From: Streptomyces chattanoogensis | GTDB taxonomy: Bacteria > Actinomycetota > Actinomycetes > Streptomycetales > Streptomycetaceae | Direction of reading: 5' to 3' | Assembly: GCF_001294335.1 (NCBI RefSeq) | Contig: NZ_LGKG01000035.1 | Span: 82,968 to 146,967, forward strand | Length of the DNA stretch: 64,000 nt | Part shown: positions 8,867 through 16,599 of the stretch, piece by piece | Numbering within the stretch: position 1 is the first letter of the stretch | How the letters are laid out: each line of letters opens with the position of its first letter | Position numbers and translations under genes: made by a program | Notes under the pieces: model-generated | Told to the model about the DNA's origin: nothing | What the model saw: only the letters and a program-made list of their open reading frames with translations | The model's database searches: none

Positions 8867-8880
8867 GTTTCACGTGAAAC
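8867..8880. other. parS 2
   Basis: Exact GTTTCACGTGAAAC in the intergenic region between the aminotransferase and TetR genes; first of a tight cluster of three. Confidence 0.95.
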
Positions 8881-8926
8881 GGGGTCCACCCTTTGCATAC
8901 GGGTCCACACCTTGTACATGGGGCGT

Positions 8927-8940
8927 GTTTCACGTGAAAC
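8927..8940. other. parS 3
   Basis: Exact GTTTCACGTGAAAC, 60 bp from parS 2 and 19 bp from parS 4 (start to start). Confidence 0.95.
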
Positions 8941-8945
8941 CGAGG

Positions 8946-8959
8946 GTTTCACGTGAAAC
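8946..8959. other. parS 4
   Basis: Exact GTTTCACGTGAAAC; only 5 bp separate it from parS 3, so the two sites lie almost back to back, a little under two helical turns apart. Confidence 0.95.
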
Positions 8960-9120
8960 ACGCCCTCTTTGCGTGGGAGGCCCTGTCGTCGGCCCCCGGC
9001 GTGCCCCGGCGAGGCCCTCCGGCCCCCCTCTCAGCCCTCCCATAGAATCGGAACGAACGGCCCGGTTGGAATTCCGGGCGGGCTCGGCGATGGATCCGGG
9101 CGCTTCCAGGAGGCTTACGG

Positions 9121-9924
9121 ATGGCGGACAACGGGTCGGCTCCCTCGCGCGCGGACGCCCGGCGCAATCGGGCACTGGTGCTCCAGGCGGCCCGATCCGC
9201 CTTCGAGGAACAGGGGTTGGGCGTACCGCTCGGCGAGATCGCGCGGCGGGCCGGCGTGGGGGCCGGGACGGTGTACCGCCATTTCCCTTCCAAAGAAGCC
9301 CTGTTCAGGGCATCGGTCGTGGACCGGATACAACTTTTCACGGACACCGCAAGGGACTTGGCCGATGCCGAGGACGCGGGAGGGGTGTTCTTTCGCTTCC
9401 TCTCCTCGGTGGTACGGCTCGCCGCGCAGAACAATGCGCTGTGCGATGCGCTGGAGGCGTCGGGCGAGACGGGTGAGGAGATGATGCCGGGCCCCGAGCG
9501 GGACTTCGCGGAAGCCCTCGGTGTGCTGCTGATGCGTGCCCAACACGCAGGCGCTGTAAGGCCAGACGTTGATTTGGGCGATGTCCGTGCGGTGTTGGTC
9601 GGGTGTATGTCGATGGAGCGGCGACGGTCCGGTGCGGGGGGTGCGGCGGGGGCGCCGGGCCGGATGACGGTGCTGATGTGCGACGGTCTGCGCGCAAGCC
9701 GAACCGTAACGAAACTGCCGACGGAGGCACCCGGCCGTAACGAAACCCGGTGCGAGGTGTGTGACGGGCCGGTCGCGGCGGCGCGTACCGGCCGGCCTGC
9801 GCGCTACTGCGGCGCCGCTTGCCGGCAGAAGGCGCACCGGGCACGGGAGCGCGCCCGCCGGGTCCCACAGGCGTCGGCCGGGACCGAAAGTGCCCGCCTG
9901 GAGGAAAGCGCCTGGCGCGCGTGA
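9121..9924 (+). CDS. TetR-family regulator with C-terminal Cys4 zinc-ribbon-like tail
   Basis: A 267-residue protein. Residues 10-60 are a TetR helix-turn-helix (VPLGEIARRAGVGAGTVYRHFPSKEALF), followed by a helical ligand domain to about residue 195. The C-terminal tail contains CEVC then, 15 residues on, CGAAC and a basic stretch RQKAHRARERARR, which looks like a small zinc-binding, nucleic-acid-binding element not found in ordinary TetR proteins. AGGAGG precedes ATG 9121 by 6 nt. The target genes and ligand are unknown; no neighbour is an obvious target. Confidence 0.88.
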   Translation: MADNGSAPSRADARRNRALVLQAARSAFEEQGLGVPLGEIARRAGVGAGTVYRHFPSKEALFRASVVDRIQLFTDTARDLADAEDAGGVFFRFLSSVVRLAAQNNALCDALEASGETGEEMMPGPERDFAEALGVLLMRAQHAGAVRPDVDLGDVRAVLVGCMSMERRRSGAGGAAGAPGRMTVLMCDGLRASRTVTKLPTEAPGRNETRCEVCDGPVAAARTGRPARYCGAACRQKAHRARERARRVPQASAGTESARLEESAWRA

Positions 9925-9946
9925 CGGCCCGATGCGCCTGACGGCC

Positions 9947-10399
9947 TCAGAGCACGCGCTTGAAGCCCAGGTGAGAGGCCTCGAAACCGAGGCGCTCGTA
10001 GAAGCGGTGGGCGTCGACACGGGTCGCGTCGGAGGTGAGCTGGACCAGCGCGCAGCCGAGTACCCGGGATTCCGTGATCGCCCATTCGATGAGCTGAGTG
10101 CCCAGACCGCCGCCGCGCTCATCGGCGTGGACCCGTACGCCTTCGATGAGCGAGCGGGACGCGCCGCGGCGGGAGAGGCCGGGGATGACGGTGAGCTGGA
10201 GGGTGCCGACCGTACGGCCCTCGCGGACCGCGACGACCAGGTGCTGCTGTGGATCGGCGGCGATCGCCTCGTACGCGGCACGGTACGGCGGCAGGTCGTC
10301 CGGCGACTCACGGGTGGCGCCCAGGGGGTCGTCGGCCAGCATGGCGACGATGGCGGGCAGATCGGCCTCGGTCGCGCGGCGTATCTCGATATCGCTCAT
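9947..10399 (-). CDS. GNAT family N-acetyltransferase
   Basis: A 150-residue single-domain GCN5-type acetyltransferase. The acetyl-CoA loop is seen as VHADERGGGLGTQLIEWAI, followed by VDAHRFYERLGFEASHLGFKR at the end, the usual beta-5/alpha-4 signature. The ATG (complement of 10397-10399) starts the recognisable MSDIEIRRATEADLPAIVAM. It probably acetylates a small amine or a protein amino group; the substrate is unknown. It shares its strand and is separated by 46 bp from the upstream MarR gene, so co-transcription is possible. Confidence 0.88.
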   Translation of the reverse strand: MSDIEIRRATEADLPAIVAMLADDPLGATRESPDDLPPYRAAYEAIAADPQQHLVVAVREGRTVGTLQLTVIPGLSRRGASRSLIEGVRVHADERGGGLGTQLIEWAITESRVLGCALVQLTSDATRVDAHRFYERLGFEASHLGFKRVL

Positions 10400-10445
10400 G
10401 TGCCGGACCCTACGCGCGACCGGGAGCCCTGGCCCCGCATCCGCG

Positions 10446-10934
10446 CTAAGCCGACGGCGCCAGCGTCTCCACGGCTGTGACCAGCGGCGCCAGCTCGGGG
10501 CGCTTCGCGGCGTCCTGCAGGGCGTCGCGCAGCGCGCTGTCGTGTGTCGGCCGGGCCTCTTCGAGGAGGGCGAGGCCGTCCGGAGTGACGTTGGTGTAGA
10601 TGCCGCGCCGGTCGTCCGGGCAGAGATAGCGCTCCAGCAGCCCGCGCTCCTCGAGCCGGGTGACCAGCCGGGTGGTGGCGCTCTGGCTGAGCACCACGGC
10701 GTCGGCGACCTGGTGCATCCGCAGATGGCCGCCCGGTCCGCTGTGCTGCTCGCTGAGCACGTTGATGACAGAGAACTCACGGACGCTGAGGTCGTGCTTG
10801 GCCTGGAGCGCGCGCTCGATGTGCGACTCGATCCGGCCGTGCAGGGCGGAGAGCGCGCACCAGCCCTGGGCGAGCCCACGGCCGGGCGCCCCTGAGGCTG
10901 CTGCCTGCGGCGTCTCATGCGTCTGCTGCGTCAT
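10446..10934 (-). CDS. MarR-family regulator
   Basis: A 162-residue winged-helix protein with the MarR core LRMHQVADAVVLSQSATTRLVTRLEERGLLERYLCPDDRRGIYTNVT (recognition helix plus DxRG wing). AGGAGG sits 6 nt upstream of the ATG. It is divergent from an MFS exporter, the usual layout in which a MarR protein represses itself and the pump until a small ligand binds. Inverted-repeat sequences overlap the MFS promoter. Confidence 0.92.
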   Translation of the reverse strand: MTQQTHETPQAAASGAPGRGLAQGWCALSALHGRIESHIERALQAKHDLSVREFSVINVLSEQHSGPGGHLRMHQVADAVVLSQSATTRLVTRLEERGLLERYLCPDDRRGIYTNVTPDGLALLEEARPTHDSALRDALQDAAKRPELAPLVTAVETLAPSA

Positions 10935-10992
10935 CGGAGACCTCCTCATGGGTCGTACGAACCAGGATAGGACACTTCCGAAATAGCCCGCG

Positions 10993-11023
10993 CTTGCAAG
11001 TAATGCGCGTCTGCAATTATTGT
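10993..11023 (+). promoter_or_regulatory. Candidate MFS promoter with overlapping MarR operator
   Basis: A -35-like TTGCAA (10994-10999) and -10-like TATTGT (11018-11023) are 18 bp apart. Each is part of a short dyad: CTTGCAAG (10993-11000) and the near-palindrome CAATTATTG (11014-11022). A MarR dimer bound here would block transcription of the exporter. The site is AT-rich compared with its surroundings. Confidence 0.5.
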
Positions 11024-11105
11024 GGACGCTCGTTAGCGACGGACGCAATGAACGTCGCACAGGAACGACGCAATCCACGGACGCAATCTTTCGAAGGGAT
11101 CCGTC

Positions 11106-12326
11106 ATGCCTCTCGCACTCCTGGCGCTCGCCATCGGCGCCTTCGGGATCGGAACGACCGAGTTCGCGGTCATGGGCCTGCTGCCCGACATGGCGGACGG
11201 CTTCGGCGTCTCCATCCCGCTCGCCGGATACGCGACCACCCTCTACGCCATGGGCGTGGTGGTCGGGGCGCCGTTGATGACAGCGCTCGGCACGCGGTTC
11301 ACCCGCAAGCAGATGCTGACGCTGCTGATGGGCCTGTTCATCGTGGGCAACCTGCTCACCGGCCTCGCACCGAACTTCGGTCTCATGCTGGCCGGGCGGA
11401 TCGTCGCCGCCTTCACCCACGGCGCGTTCTTCGGCATCGGCGCCCTGGTGGCCGCCGACCTCGTCGCGCCCCACAAGCGCGCCACCGCCATCTCGCTGAT
11501 GTTCAGCGGTCTCACGGTTGCCAATGTCGTGGGCGTTCCGGCGGGCACCCTGCTCGGCCAGCAGTTCGGCTGGCGGACGACGTTCTACGCCATCACCGCG
11601 CTCGGCGTGCTCGCCCTGCTGGGCGTCGTCAAGCTCGTCCCCGCGCAGCGGGCGAAGGCCGCCGCACGCATCGGCAGTGAGCTCGCGGTCTTCCGCAACC
11701 CCCAGGTCGGGCTCGCGATGCTGATGACGGTCCTCGGCTTCGGCGGCGTCTTCGCGGCCGTCACCTACCTCGCCTCGATGATGACCGAGGTCGCCGGCTT
11801 CGCACCGTCCTCCGTCATCTGGCTGACGGCTGTCTTCGGGCTCGGCATGGTCGGCGGCAACCTGATTTCCGGCCGCTTCACCGACCGCGCCATGATGCCG
11901 ATGCTCTACGTGGCCCTGGGCGGTCTTGCGCTGGCGCTCGCCGCGTTCGCCTTCACCGCGCACAACAAGGCCGGCGCCACCCTCACCATCGCGCTGATCG
12001 GCTTCTTCGGCTTCGCGACCGTACCGCCGCTGCAGAAGCGGGTGATGGATCAGGCCGCCTCCGCCCCCACGCTCGCCTCGGCGGGCAATATCGCCGCCTT
12101 CAACTTCGGCAACGCGCTGGCCTCCTGGCTCGGCGGGCTCGTCATCTCGGCCGGACTCGGCTACGCCGCGCCCAACTGGGTCGGCGCGCTGATGACCGTC
12201 GCGGCGCTCGGTGTGGCGGTCTTCGCCTCCGCGCTGGAGCGGCGTACGGGGCGCCGTGGCCAGGTGGTGGCCGGCGGCGGGCCCGCCACGGTTGCCGATC
12301 AGCCGGTGGCCAACCAGGCGGCGTAG
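11106..12326 (+). CDS. MFS transporter, DHA1 family (AraJ/YdhP-like)
   Basis: A 406-residue polytopic protein with twelve hydrophobic segments and the opening ALAIGAFGIGTTEFAVMGLLPDMA typical of AraJ/YdhP/NepI drug or purine exporters. The cytoplasmic loop 2-3 motif is seen as GTRFTRKQML. It should pump a hydrophobic or sugar/nucleoside-like compound out by proton antiport. Expression is probably controlled by the divergent MarR protein. The HbpS-like gene follows on the same strand after 122 bp. Confidence 0.9.
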   Translation: MPLALLALAIGAFGIGTTEFAVMGLLPDMADGFGVSIPLAGYATTLYAMGVVVGAPLMTALGTRFTRKQMLTLLMGLFIVGNLLTGLAPNFGLMLAGRIVAAFTHGAFFGIGALVAADLVAPHKRATAISLMFSGLTVANVVGVPAGTLLGQQFGWRTTFYAITALGVLALLGVVKLVPAQRAKAAARIGSELAVFRNPQVGLAMLMTVLGFGGVFAAVTYLASMMTEVAGFAPSSVIWLTAVFGLGMVGGNLISGRFTDRAMMPMLYVALGGLALALAAFAFTAHNKAGATLTIALIGFFGFATVPPLQKRVMDQAASAPTLASAGNIAAFNFGNALASWLGGLVISAGLGYAAPNWVGALMTVAALGVAVFASALERRTGRRGQVVAGGGPATVADQPVANQAA

Positions 12327-12448
12327 TGGGCGAAAACCTCCCAAGCCGCCTGATATCTGGGAGTCCCACACCCCGTTCGCCTCCCCCCCCGCAACCCATC
12401 AATCGCACGACCCCCCTCGCGCACACCCCCTCAAGGAGCACCACCCCC

Positions 12449-12889
12449 ATGACCACCACCTCCGCCCCCACCCCCACCGTCCGCCCCCTGACCACCTGTG
12501 ACGCCGAGGCGCTCATCGAGGCCGCCGTACGGGCAGCCGAGGGTCTCGGCGTACGGGGCAGCGTCACCGTGCTGGACGCGGGCGGCCACCTTCTCGGCTT
12601 CCGGCGCGATGACCAGGCCGTGCTGATCTCCGGGGAGACCAGCACCCGCAAGGCGTACACCGCGCTCCAGCTGGACGCGCCGACCGCCGACCTCGTCGAT
12701 CTCGTACGGCCCGACGGGCTTTTCCACACGCTGCCCACCGCGCTGGACCGGCCGCTGCTCTTCATCGCCGGCGGGGTGCCGCTCCACCGGGACGGCCGGC
12801 TGATCGGCGCGATCGGCTTCGGCGGCGGCGCCCCGGAGCAGGACCACCGGATCGCCGCCACGGCGACGGCCGGGGCAGAGCTCGCCTGA
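12449..12889 (+). CDS. GlcG/HbpS family protein (DUF336)
   Basis: A 146-residue protein with the family core ALIEAAVRAAEGLGVRGSVTVLDAGGHLLGFRRDD, then TSTRKAYTALQ and GGVPLHRDGRLIGAIGFGGGAPEQDHRIA. Relatives include the haem-binding HbpS of Streptomyces reticuli and GlcG, encoded with glycolate oxidase. No signal peptide is evident, so a cytoplasmic role is likelier. AAGGAG lies 10 nt upstream of ATG 12449. It may be co-transcribed with the MFS gene. Confidence 0.85.
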   Translation: MTTTSAPTPTVRPLTTCDAEALIEAAVRAAEGLGVRGSVTVLDAGGHLLGFRRDDQAVLISGETSTRKAYTALQLDAPTADLVDLVRPDGLFHTLPTALDRPLLFIAGGVPLHRDGRLIGAIGFGGGAPEQDHRIAATATAGAELA

Positions 12890-12905
12890 GGGCGATGAGG
12901 CTCCA

Positions 12906-13412
12906 CTAGGCCGACTGTGCCCGGCGGCGCAGTCGGCTGCCGCGTTTGGTGCGGCCCCAGGGCTTGAGCACGGACACCGCGGTGATGAAGAAGTACGTGG
13001 CGGTGGCGACGGCCGGTGCGATGAGGAGGCCGATGTCGGGTGCCGGTGTGCCCGCGGCGGCCTGTGCCGCCAGGCGATCGATGCCCGGCCGCAGTGAGAA
13101 GACCGACAGCAGCACGGTGACGAGGGTGAGCCAGAACTTCACGTAGACCCAGCGGTGGCGGGCCAGTCCCCATGCCGTACCGAGGGACAGCACCAGCCCG
13201 CTGACCAGCGCAATCAGCGCCACCGGGAGGACCAGCCAGTCAGCAAAGATCTTCATTGCCCGGTAGGCGACCGCCGCCGTATCGGGGGAGGCGGCGGTGT
13301 AACCCGTGATGCTCAGGGCGAGCAGCCCGAGCGTGAGCCCGAGCCAGCCGACGGAGACGGCGACATGGACGACAAGGACGGCCCGGCGGGCGGGGCGGCT
13401 GAGCTGAGGCAT
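12906..13412 (-). CDS. Small integral membrane protein (four membrane segments)
   Basis: A 168-residue protein with four hydrophobic helices (VLVVHVAVSVGWLGLTLGLLAL, LVLPVALIALVSGLVLSL, YVKFWLTLVTVLLSVFSL and IGLLIAPAVATATYFFIT) and a basic Arg-rich C-terminus. It resembles the DUF2269-like membrane proteins. No enzymatic motif is visible and the function is unknown. It converges with the HbpS-like gene, only 16 bp apart. Confidence 0.8.
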   Translation of the reverse strand: MPQLSRPARRAVLVVHVAVSVGWLGLTLGLLALSITGYTAASPDTAAVAYRAMKIFADWLVLPVALIALVSGLVLSLGTAWGLARHRWVYVKFWLTLVTVLLSVFSLRPGIDRLAAQAAAGTPAPDIGLLIAPAVATATYFFITAVSVLKPWGRTKRGSRLRRRAQSA

Positions 13413-13618
13413 ACGTCCCACGGTGGCGGGCGGCGCCGCGGCATACATCTGACGGCGGGAGTATCCGCGCGTACGCGGCCTTGAGTACGGGGGCGCGCAC
13501 GGCGTTTGCGTACGGAGGGCGTGCGCAGCGCACCCCGCCGGAGCGAAGGGATGCCCCGACGAACTCCCGGCGTACTCCCGAGGCACTCCCGATGTGCGCC
13601 CGACGTACCCTCCGACGC

Positions 13619-14254
13619 ATGACCAAGCTGCATCTGTTCGACATGGACGGAACCCTGCTGTACGGGTCCGCCGCCGCCGTCGAGATCTCCCGGCAGCTCG
13701 GGCTGGGCCGGGAGATGGCCGAGTTGGAGCGCGGCTTCGCCGCGGGCGAGCTGACACCGGCACGGTTCGCGCAGCTGGCGGCCGATCTGTGGGCCGCCGA
13801 GCTGACCGAATCTCATCTCGAGGCGGCGTTCGACAACGCACCCTGGCTGGCCGGGATCCGGGAGGTCTGGGCGGACATCCGTTCACATGGCGAACGGTGC
13901 GCGGTGATTTCCCTGTCCCCGGACTTCTTCGTCGAACGGCTGCTGCCCTGGGGCGCCGATGCGGCACATGGTTCGCGCTGGCCCGTGGTGCCGATCCGGC
14001 AGCCGGTGGAGCCGGCCGGCATTCTCACCTCGGCGGCGAAGGTGCGGATCGCGGATGAACTCTGTGTGCAGTACGGGCTGACCCGCGCCGACTGTGTGGC
14101 GTACGGCGACTCGATGTCGGACACCGACCTGTTCGCTGCGGTTCCGGCGTCGGTGGCCGTGAATGCGGACCACCATGTCCGTGACGTCGCCTCATATGCC
14201 TATGTGGGGCGTGATCTGCGTGAGGCGTACGAACTGGTGCGTACTCGCGGGTAA
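13619..14254 (+). CDS. HAD-IB phosphatase (SerB-like)
   Basis: A 211-residue HAD phosphatase. Motif I is LFDMDGTLL (nucleophile and acid/base Asp), motif II is the Ser in VISLSPDFF, and motif IV is VAYGDSMSDTDLF. Architecture and length match phosphoserine phosphatase-like enzymes that hydrolyse small phosphomonoesters. ATG 13619 is chosen because MTKLHLFDMDG begins right at the first strand; ATG 13592 would add nine basic residues. Confidence 0.88.
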   Translation: MTKLHLFDMDGTLLYGSAAAVEISRQLGLGREMAELERGFAAGELTPARFAQLAADLWAAELTESHLEAAFDNAPWLAGIREVWADIRSHGERCAVISLSPDFFVERLLPWGADAAHGSRWPVVPIRQPVEPAGILTSAAKVRIADELCVQYGLTRADCVAYGDSMSDTDLFAAVPASVAVNADHHVRDVASYAYVGRDLREAYELVRTRG

Positions 14255-14290
14255 TTCTGATCTTTCTACGGCGGCATTCGTCCAGGATAT

Positions 14291-14533
14291 GTGCGGAAAA
14301 CGCGCTCTGTGGGGAGTGTCACTGTTATCGAAGGGGGCGCGCTGAGTGCTCCCAGATCAGGGCTTGTGGTTTCAACCGGTGCCGGTATGGTCGAGTCCGG
14401 CTTGGCGGGGGTGAGGGCTTCCGCGAGCGCGCTCAGGGGCGAGCAAGTCCGCCAGGCTACCGGTGAAGCGGGTGCGACGACCGAACTTCCGGCTGTTTGT
14501 CCGATGTGCCGAGCCGGGATGGCATGCTGCTGA
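14291..14533 (+). CDS. Possible small hypothetical protein (weak)
   Basis: An 80-codon ORF starting at GTG with AGGA 5 nt upstream. The product is unremarkable except for a cysteine-rich end (CPMCRAGMACC). Third-position GC is only moderate, which argues against coding. It is listed because the Cys-rich tail is unusual; it may be spurious. Confidence 0.25.
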   Translation: MRKTRSVGSVTVIEGGALSAPRSGLVVSTGAGMVESGLAGVRASASALRGEQVRQATGEAGATTELPAVCPMCRAGMACC

Positions 14534-14615
14534 GTCGGCATCCGAGTTGATTGCTGCGAGGAAGTGAAAGTTGTCCGCTTTGGGGGGTGTTGCCGGAATA
14601 GCTTGAGTGGATTAA

Positions 14616-14648
14616 GAATTCCGGGGCAGGGCGGGGGGAATTCCGGGC
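14616..14648 (+). promoter_or_regulatory. Direct repeat GAATTCCGGG, 22-bp period
   Basis: Two copies of GAATTCCGGG (14616-14625 and 14638-14647) start 22 bp apart, about two helical turns, 58-90 bp upstream of the globin-reductase ATG. Such same-face repeats often bind regulators. Which regulator is unknown. Confidence 0.4.
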
Positions 14649-14705
14649 AGTTCCGATCAACGGAAGTGCGAAGACGACCGAAAGACGTTCGAGGCGAGGC
14701 AGACC

Positions 14706-16595
14706 ATGGACGCTCCGACCACCACATCGGCCGATAGCGGCTCTTCTGGCGGCAGCAGTGGCGATTGGGGTTGGTTCACTCCGCCGTCGAAAAAGTCTCC
14801 CGACGAGCAGCGGGACCAGCACCGAGGTCAGGACGGCCGAAGCGATCAGGGCGATCCACGTGGTCAGGGCGGTGCCCGTGGCCAGGAGGAGCAGGTCCGG
14901 GAACAGGACGGCCGGGAACGGATACCCAGCCGGCCGGTCAGTCCGATCAGACCCGTAGGCACGGCCGCCGAGCGTGAGCGCGTACCGGAGCCGCGGCCGG
15001 AGTCACAGCCGCATCAGGATCCCCAGCAGCTCTGGGGGTCTCATCCGTTTGGGGATCCCCAGCCGCGCCCGGATCCCCAGCCGCGCCAGGAGGCTCGCCC
15101 CAGGCAGGAGCCTCGCCCCCACCAGCAACCTCGCCCGCCCGAGGAGACCCGGCCGCGCCGGGAGCCCGAGCCCGTACACCAATCGGTGCGCGCCACGGGG
15201 GTAGCCGGCGGCCCCGTGCCCACGACGGCACCGGACGCCCAGCCCGCCCCCCGCCCCTTCTTCACTCCCCCCGAGCGCCAGGCGGAACGCCAGCCGGAGC
15301 GACAGGCCGAGCGTCAGGCGGAACGACAAGCAGCACCCCAGCCGGAGCGTCCGACAGGGCCCCGGCCCGAGCGTGAGACCGTCGTGCGCCATCCCGTAGC
15401 CGCGGAGCCCACCCTGGAGGCAGTGGAAGCAGCCGCCTCCAGTGCCCCGCCCGCCTCCCCCGACGCGATTCTCATCCGTCGCACCATGGCGGAGATCGAG
15501 CCGGTCGCCGACAAGGTGACCTCGTACTTCTACGCGCTGCTCTTCGTCCAGCACCCCGATCTGCGGGCGCTGTTCCCCGCGTCGATGGACACCCAGCGCG
15601 ACCGGCTGTTCAAGGCGCTGCTCACCGCCGCCAAGCATGTCGACGACGCCGACATCCTCACCGAGTACCTCTCCCACCTCGGCCGCGGCCACCGTAAATA
15701 CGGCACCATGCCCGACCACTACCCCGCAGTCGGCGAATGCCTGCTCAGCGCGCTCTCCCGGTATGCGACGTCCAGTTGGAGCAAGGAGACGGAGGAGGCC
15801 TGGGTACGTGCGTACACCGCGATCTCGCAGATCATGATCGACGCGGCCGCCGAGAACGAGGCGGTCGCCCCCGCCTGGTGGCAGGCCGAGATCGTCTCGC
15901 ACGAGCTGCGGACGCCGGACATCGCGGTGGTGACGGTCCGCCCCGACCAGCCGTACCCGTTCCTTGCCGGCCAGTACACCAGTCTGGAAACCCCCTGGTG
16001 GCCGCGGGTCTGGCGGCACTACTCCTTCGCCTCGGCGCCGCGTTCGGACGGCCTGCTCTCGTTCCATGTGAAGGCGGTCCCGGCGGGCTGGGTCTCCAAT
16101 GCGATGGTGCACCGCGCCCGCCCAGGTGACGTCATCCGCCTCGGTGCCCCGTCCGGCTCGATGACCGTCGACCACGCCACCCGCAACGGCCTGCTGTGCG
16201 TGGGCGGAGGTACCGGCATCGCGCCCATCAAGGCGCTGGTCGAGGATGTCGCCCAGCACGGCATCCGCCGCCCCGTCGATGTCTTCTACGGCGCCCGCAG
16301 CGATCACGACCTCTACGACATCGACACCATGCTGCGCCTCGAGCAGGAACACCCCTGGCTCTCGGTCCGCCCGGTGGTCGCCAACGGGCCGACGGGTCGC
16401 GGCGGGGCGAGCAGCGTGACCGGCCAACTACCCGACGCAGTACGTCAATACGGCCCATTCCGGGAATACGACGCCTATCTCTCCGGTCCGCCCGGACTGA
16501 TCCGCAGCGGTGTGGACGCGTTGGTGGGGGTCGGCATCCCGGCCGACCGCATACGGCATGACTCCATAGAAGAGCTGGTCTCGGCAGGAGATTGA
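14706..16595 (+). CDS. Globin fused to FAD/NAD reductase (flavohaemoprotein-like), long disordered head
   Basis: A 629-residue protein. Residues 1-250 are a disordered head rich in Pro, Arg, Gln and Glu with short repeats of the RQAE/RQPE type. Residues 255-390 form a globin: the B-helix Tyr in SYFYALLF and the proximal His in GRGHRKYG, followed by HYPAVGECLL. Residues 395-629 form a ferredoxin reductase domain: RHYSFAS (FAD site), GGGTGIAPIKALV (NAD site) and FYGARSDHDLYD. Flavohaemoproteins detoxify nitric oxide using NAD(P)H and oxygen, and this function is likely. Related head-less forms have about 400 residues, so the head is the odd part. It is probably co-transcribed with the PNPOx gene. 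Confidence 0.9.
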   Translation: MDAPTTTSADSGSSGGSSGDWGWFTPPSKKSPDEQRDQHRGQDGRSDQGDPRGQGGARGQEEQVREQDGRERIPSRPVSPIRPVGTAAERERVPEPRPESQPHQDPQQLWGSHPFGDPQPRPDPQPRQEARPRQEPRPHQQPRPPEETRPRREPEPVHQSVRATGVAGGPVPTTAPDAQPAPRPFFTPPERQAERQPERQAERQAERQAAPQPERPTGPRPERETVVRHPVAAEPTLEAVEAAASSAPPASPDAILIRRTMAEIEPVADKVTSYFYALLFVQHPDLRALFPASMDTQRDRLFKALLTAAKHVDDADILTEYLSHLGRGHRKYGTMPDHYPAVGECLLSALSRYATSSWSKETEEAWVRAYTAISQIMIDAAAENEAVAPAWWQAEIVSHELRTPDIAVVTVRPDQPYPFLAGQYTSLETPWWPRVWRHYSFASAPRSDGLLSFHVKAVPAGWVSNAMVHRARPGDVIRLGAPSGSMTVDHATRNGLLCVGGGTGIAPIKALVEDVAQHGIRRPVDVFYGARSDHDLYDIDTMLRLEQEHPWLSVRPVVANGPTGRGGASSVTGQLPDAVRQYGPFREYDAYLSGPPGLIRSGVDALVGVGIPADRIRHDSIEELVSAGD

Positions 16596-16599
16596 GGTC

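Larger units (their letters stand above)
8808..9120. other. Intergenic region with three parS sites and the TetR promoter
   Basis: No gene is supported in these 313 bp. The left half holds three parS sites within 93 bp. The right half holds a possible -10 (TAGAAT, 9043-9048) and a strong ribosome site AGGAGG (9109-9114) for the TetR gene. No clear terminator for the aminotransferase was found. Confidence 0.7.
14255..14705. other. 451-bp intergenic region, leader of the globin-reductase gene
   Basis: No gene is firmly supported. It contains one weak small ORF (14291-14533) and a 22-bp-spaced direct repeat close to the globin-reductase start. Third-position GC in the small ORF is lower than in neighbouring genes. 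Confidence 0.6.
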
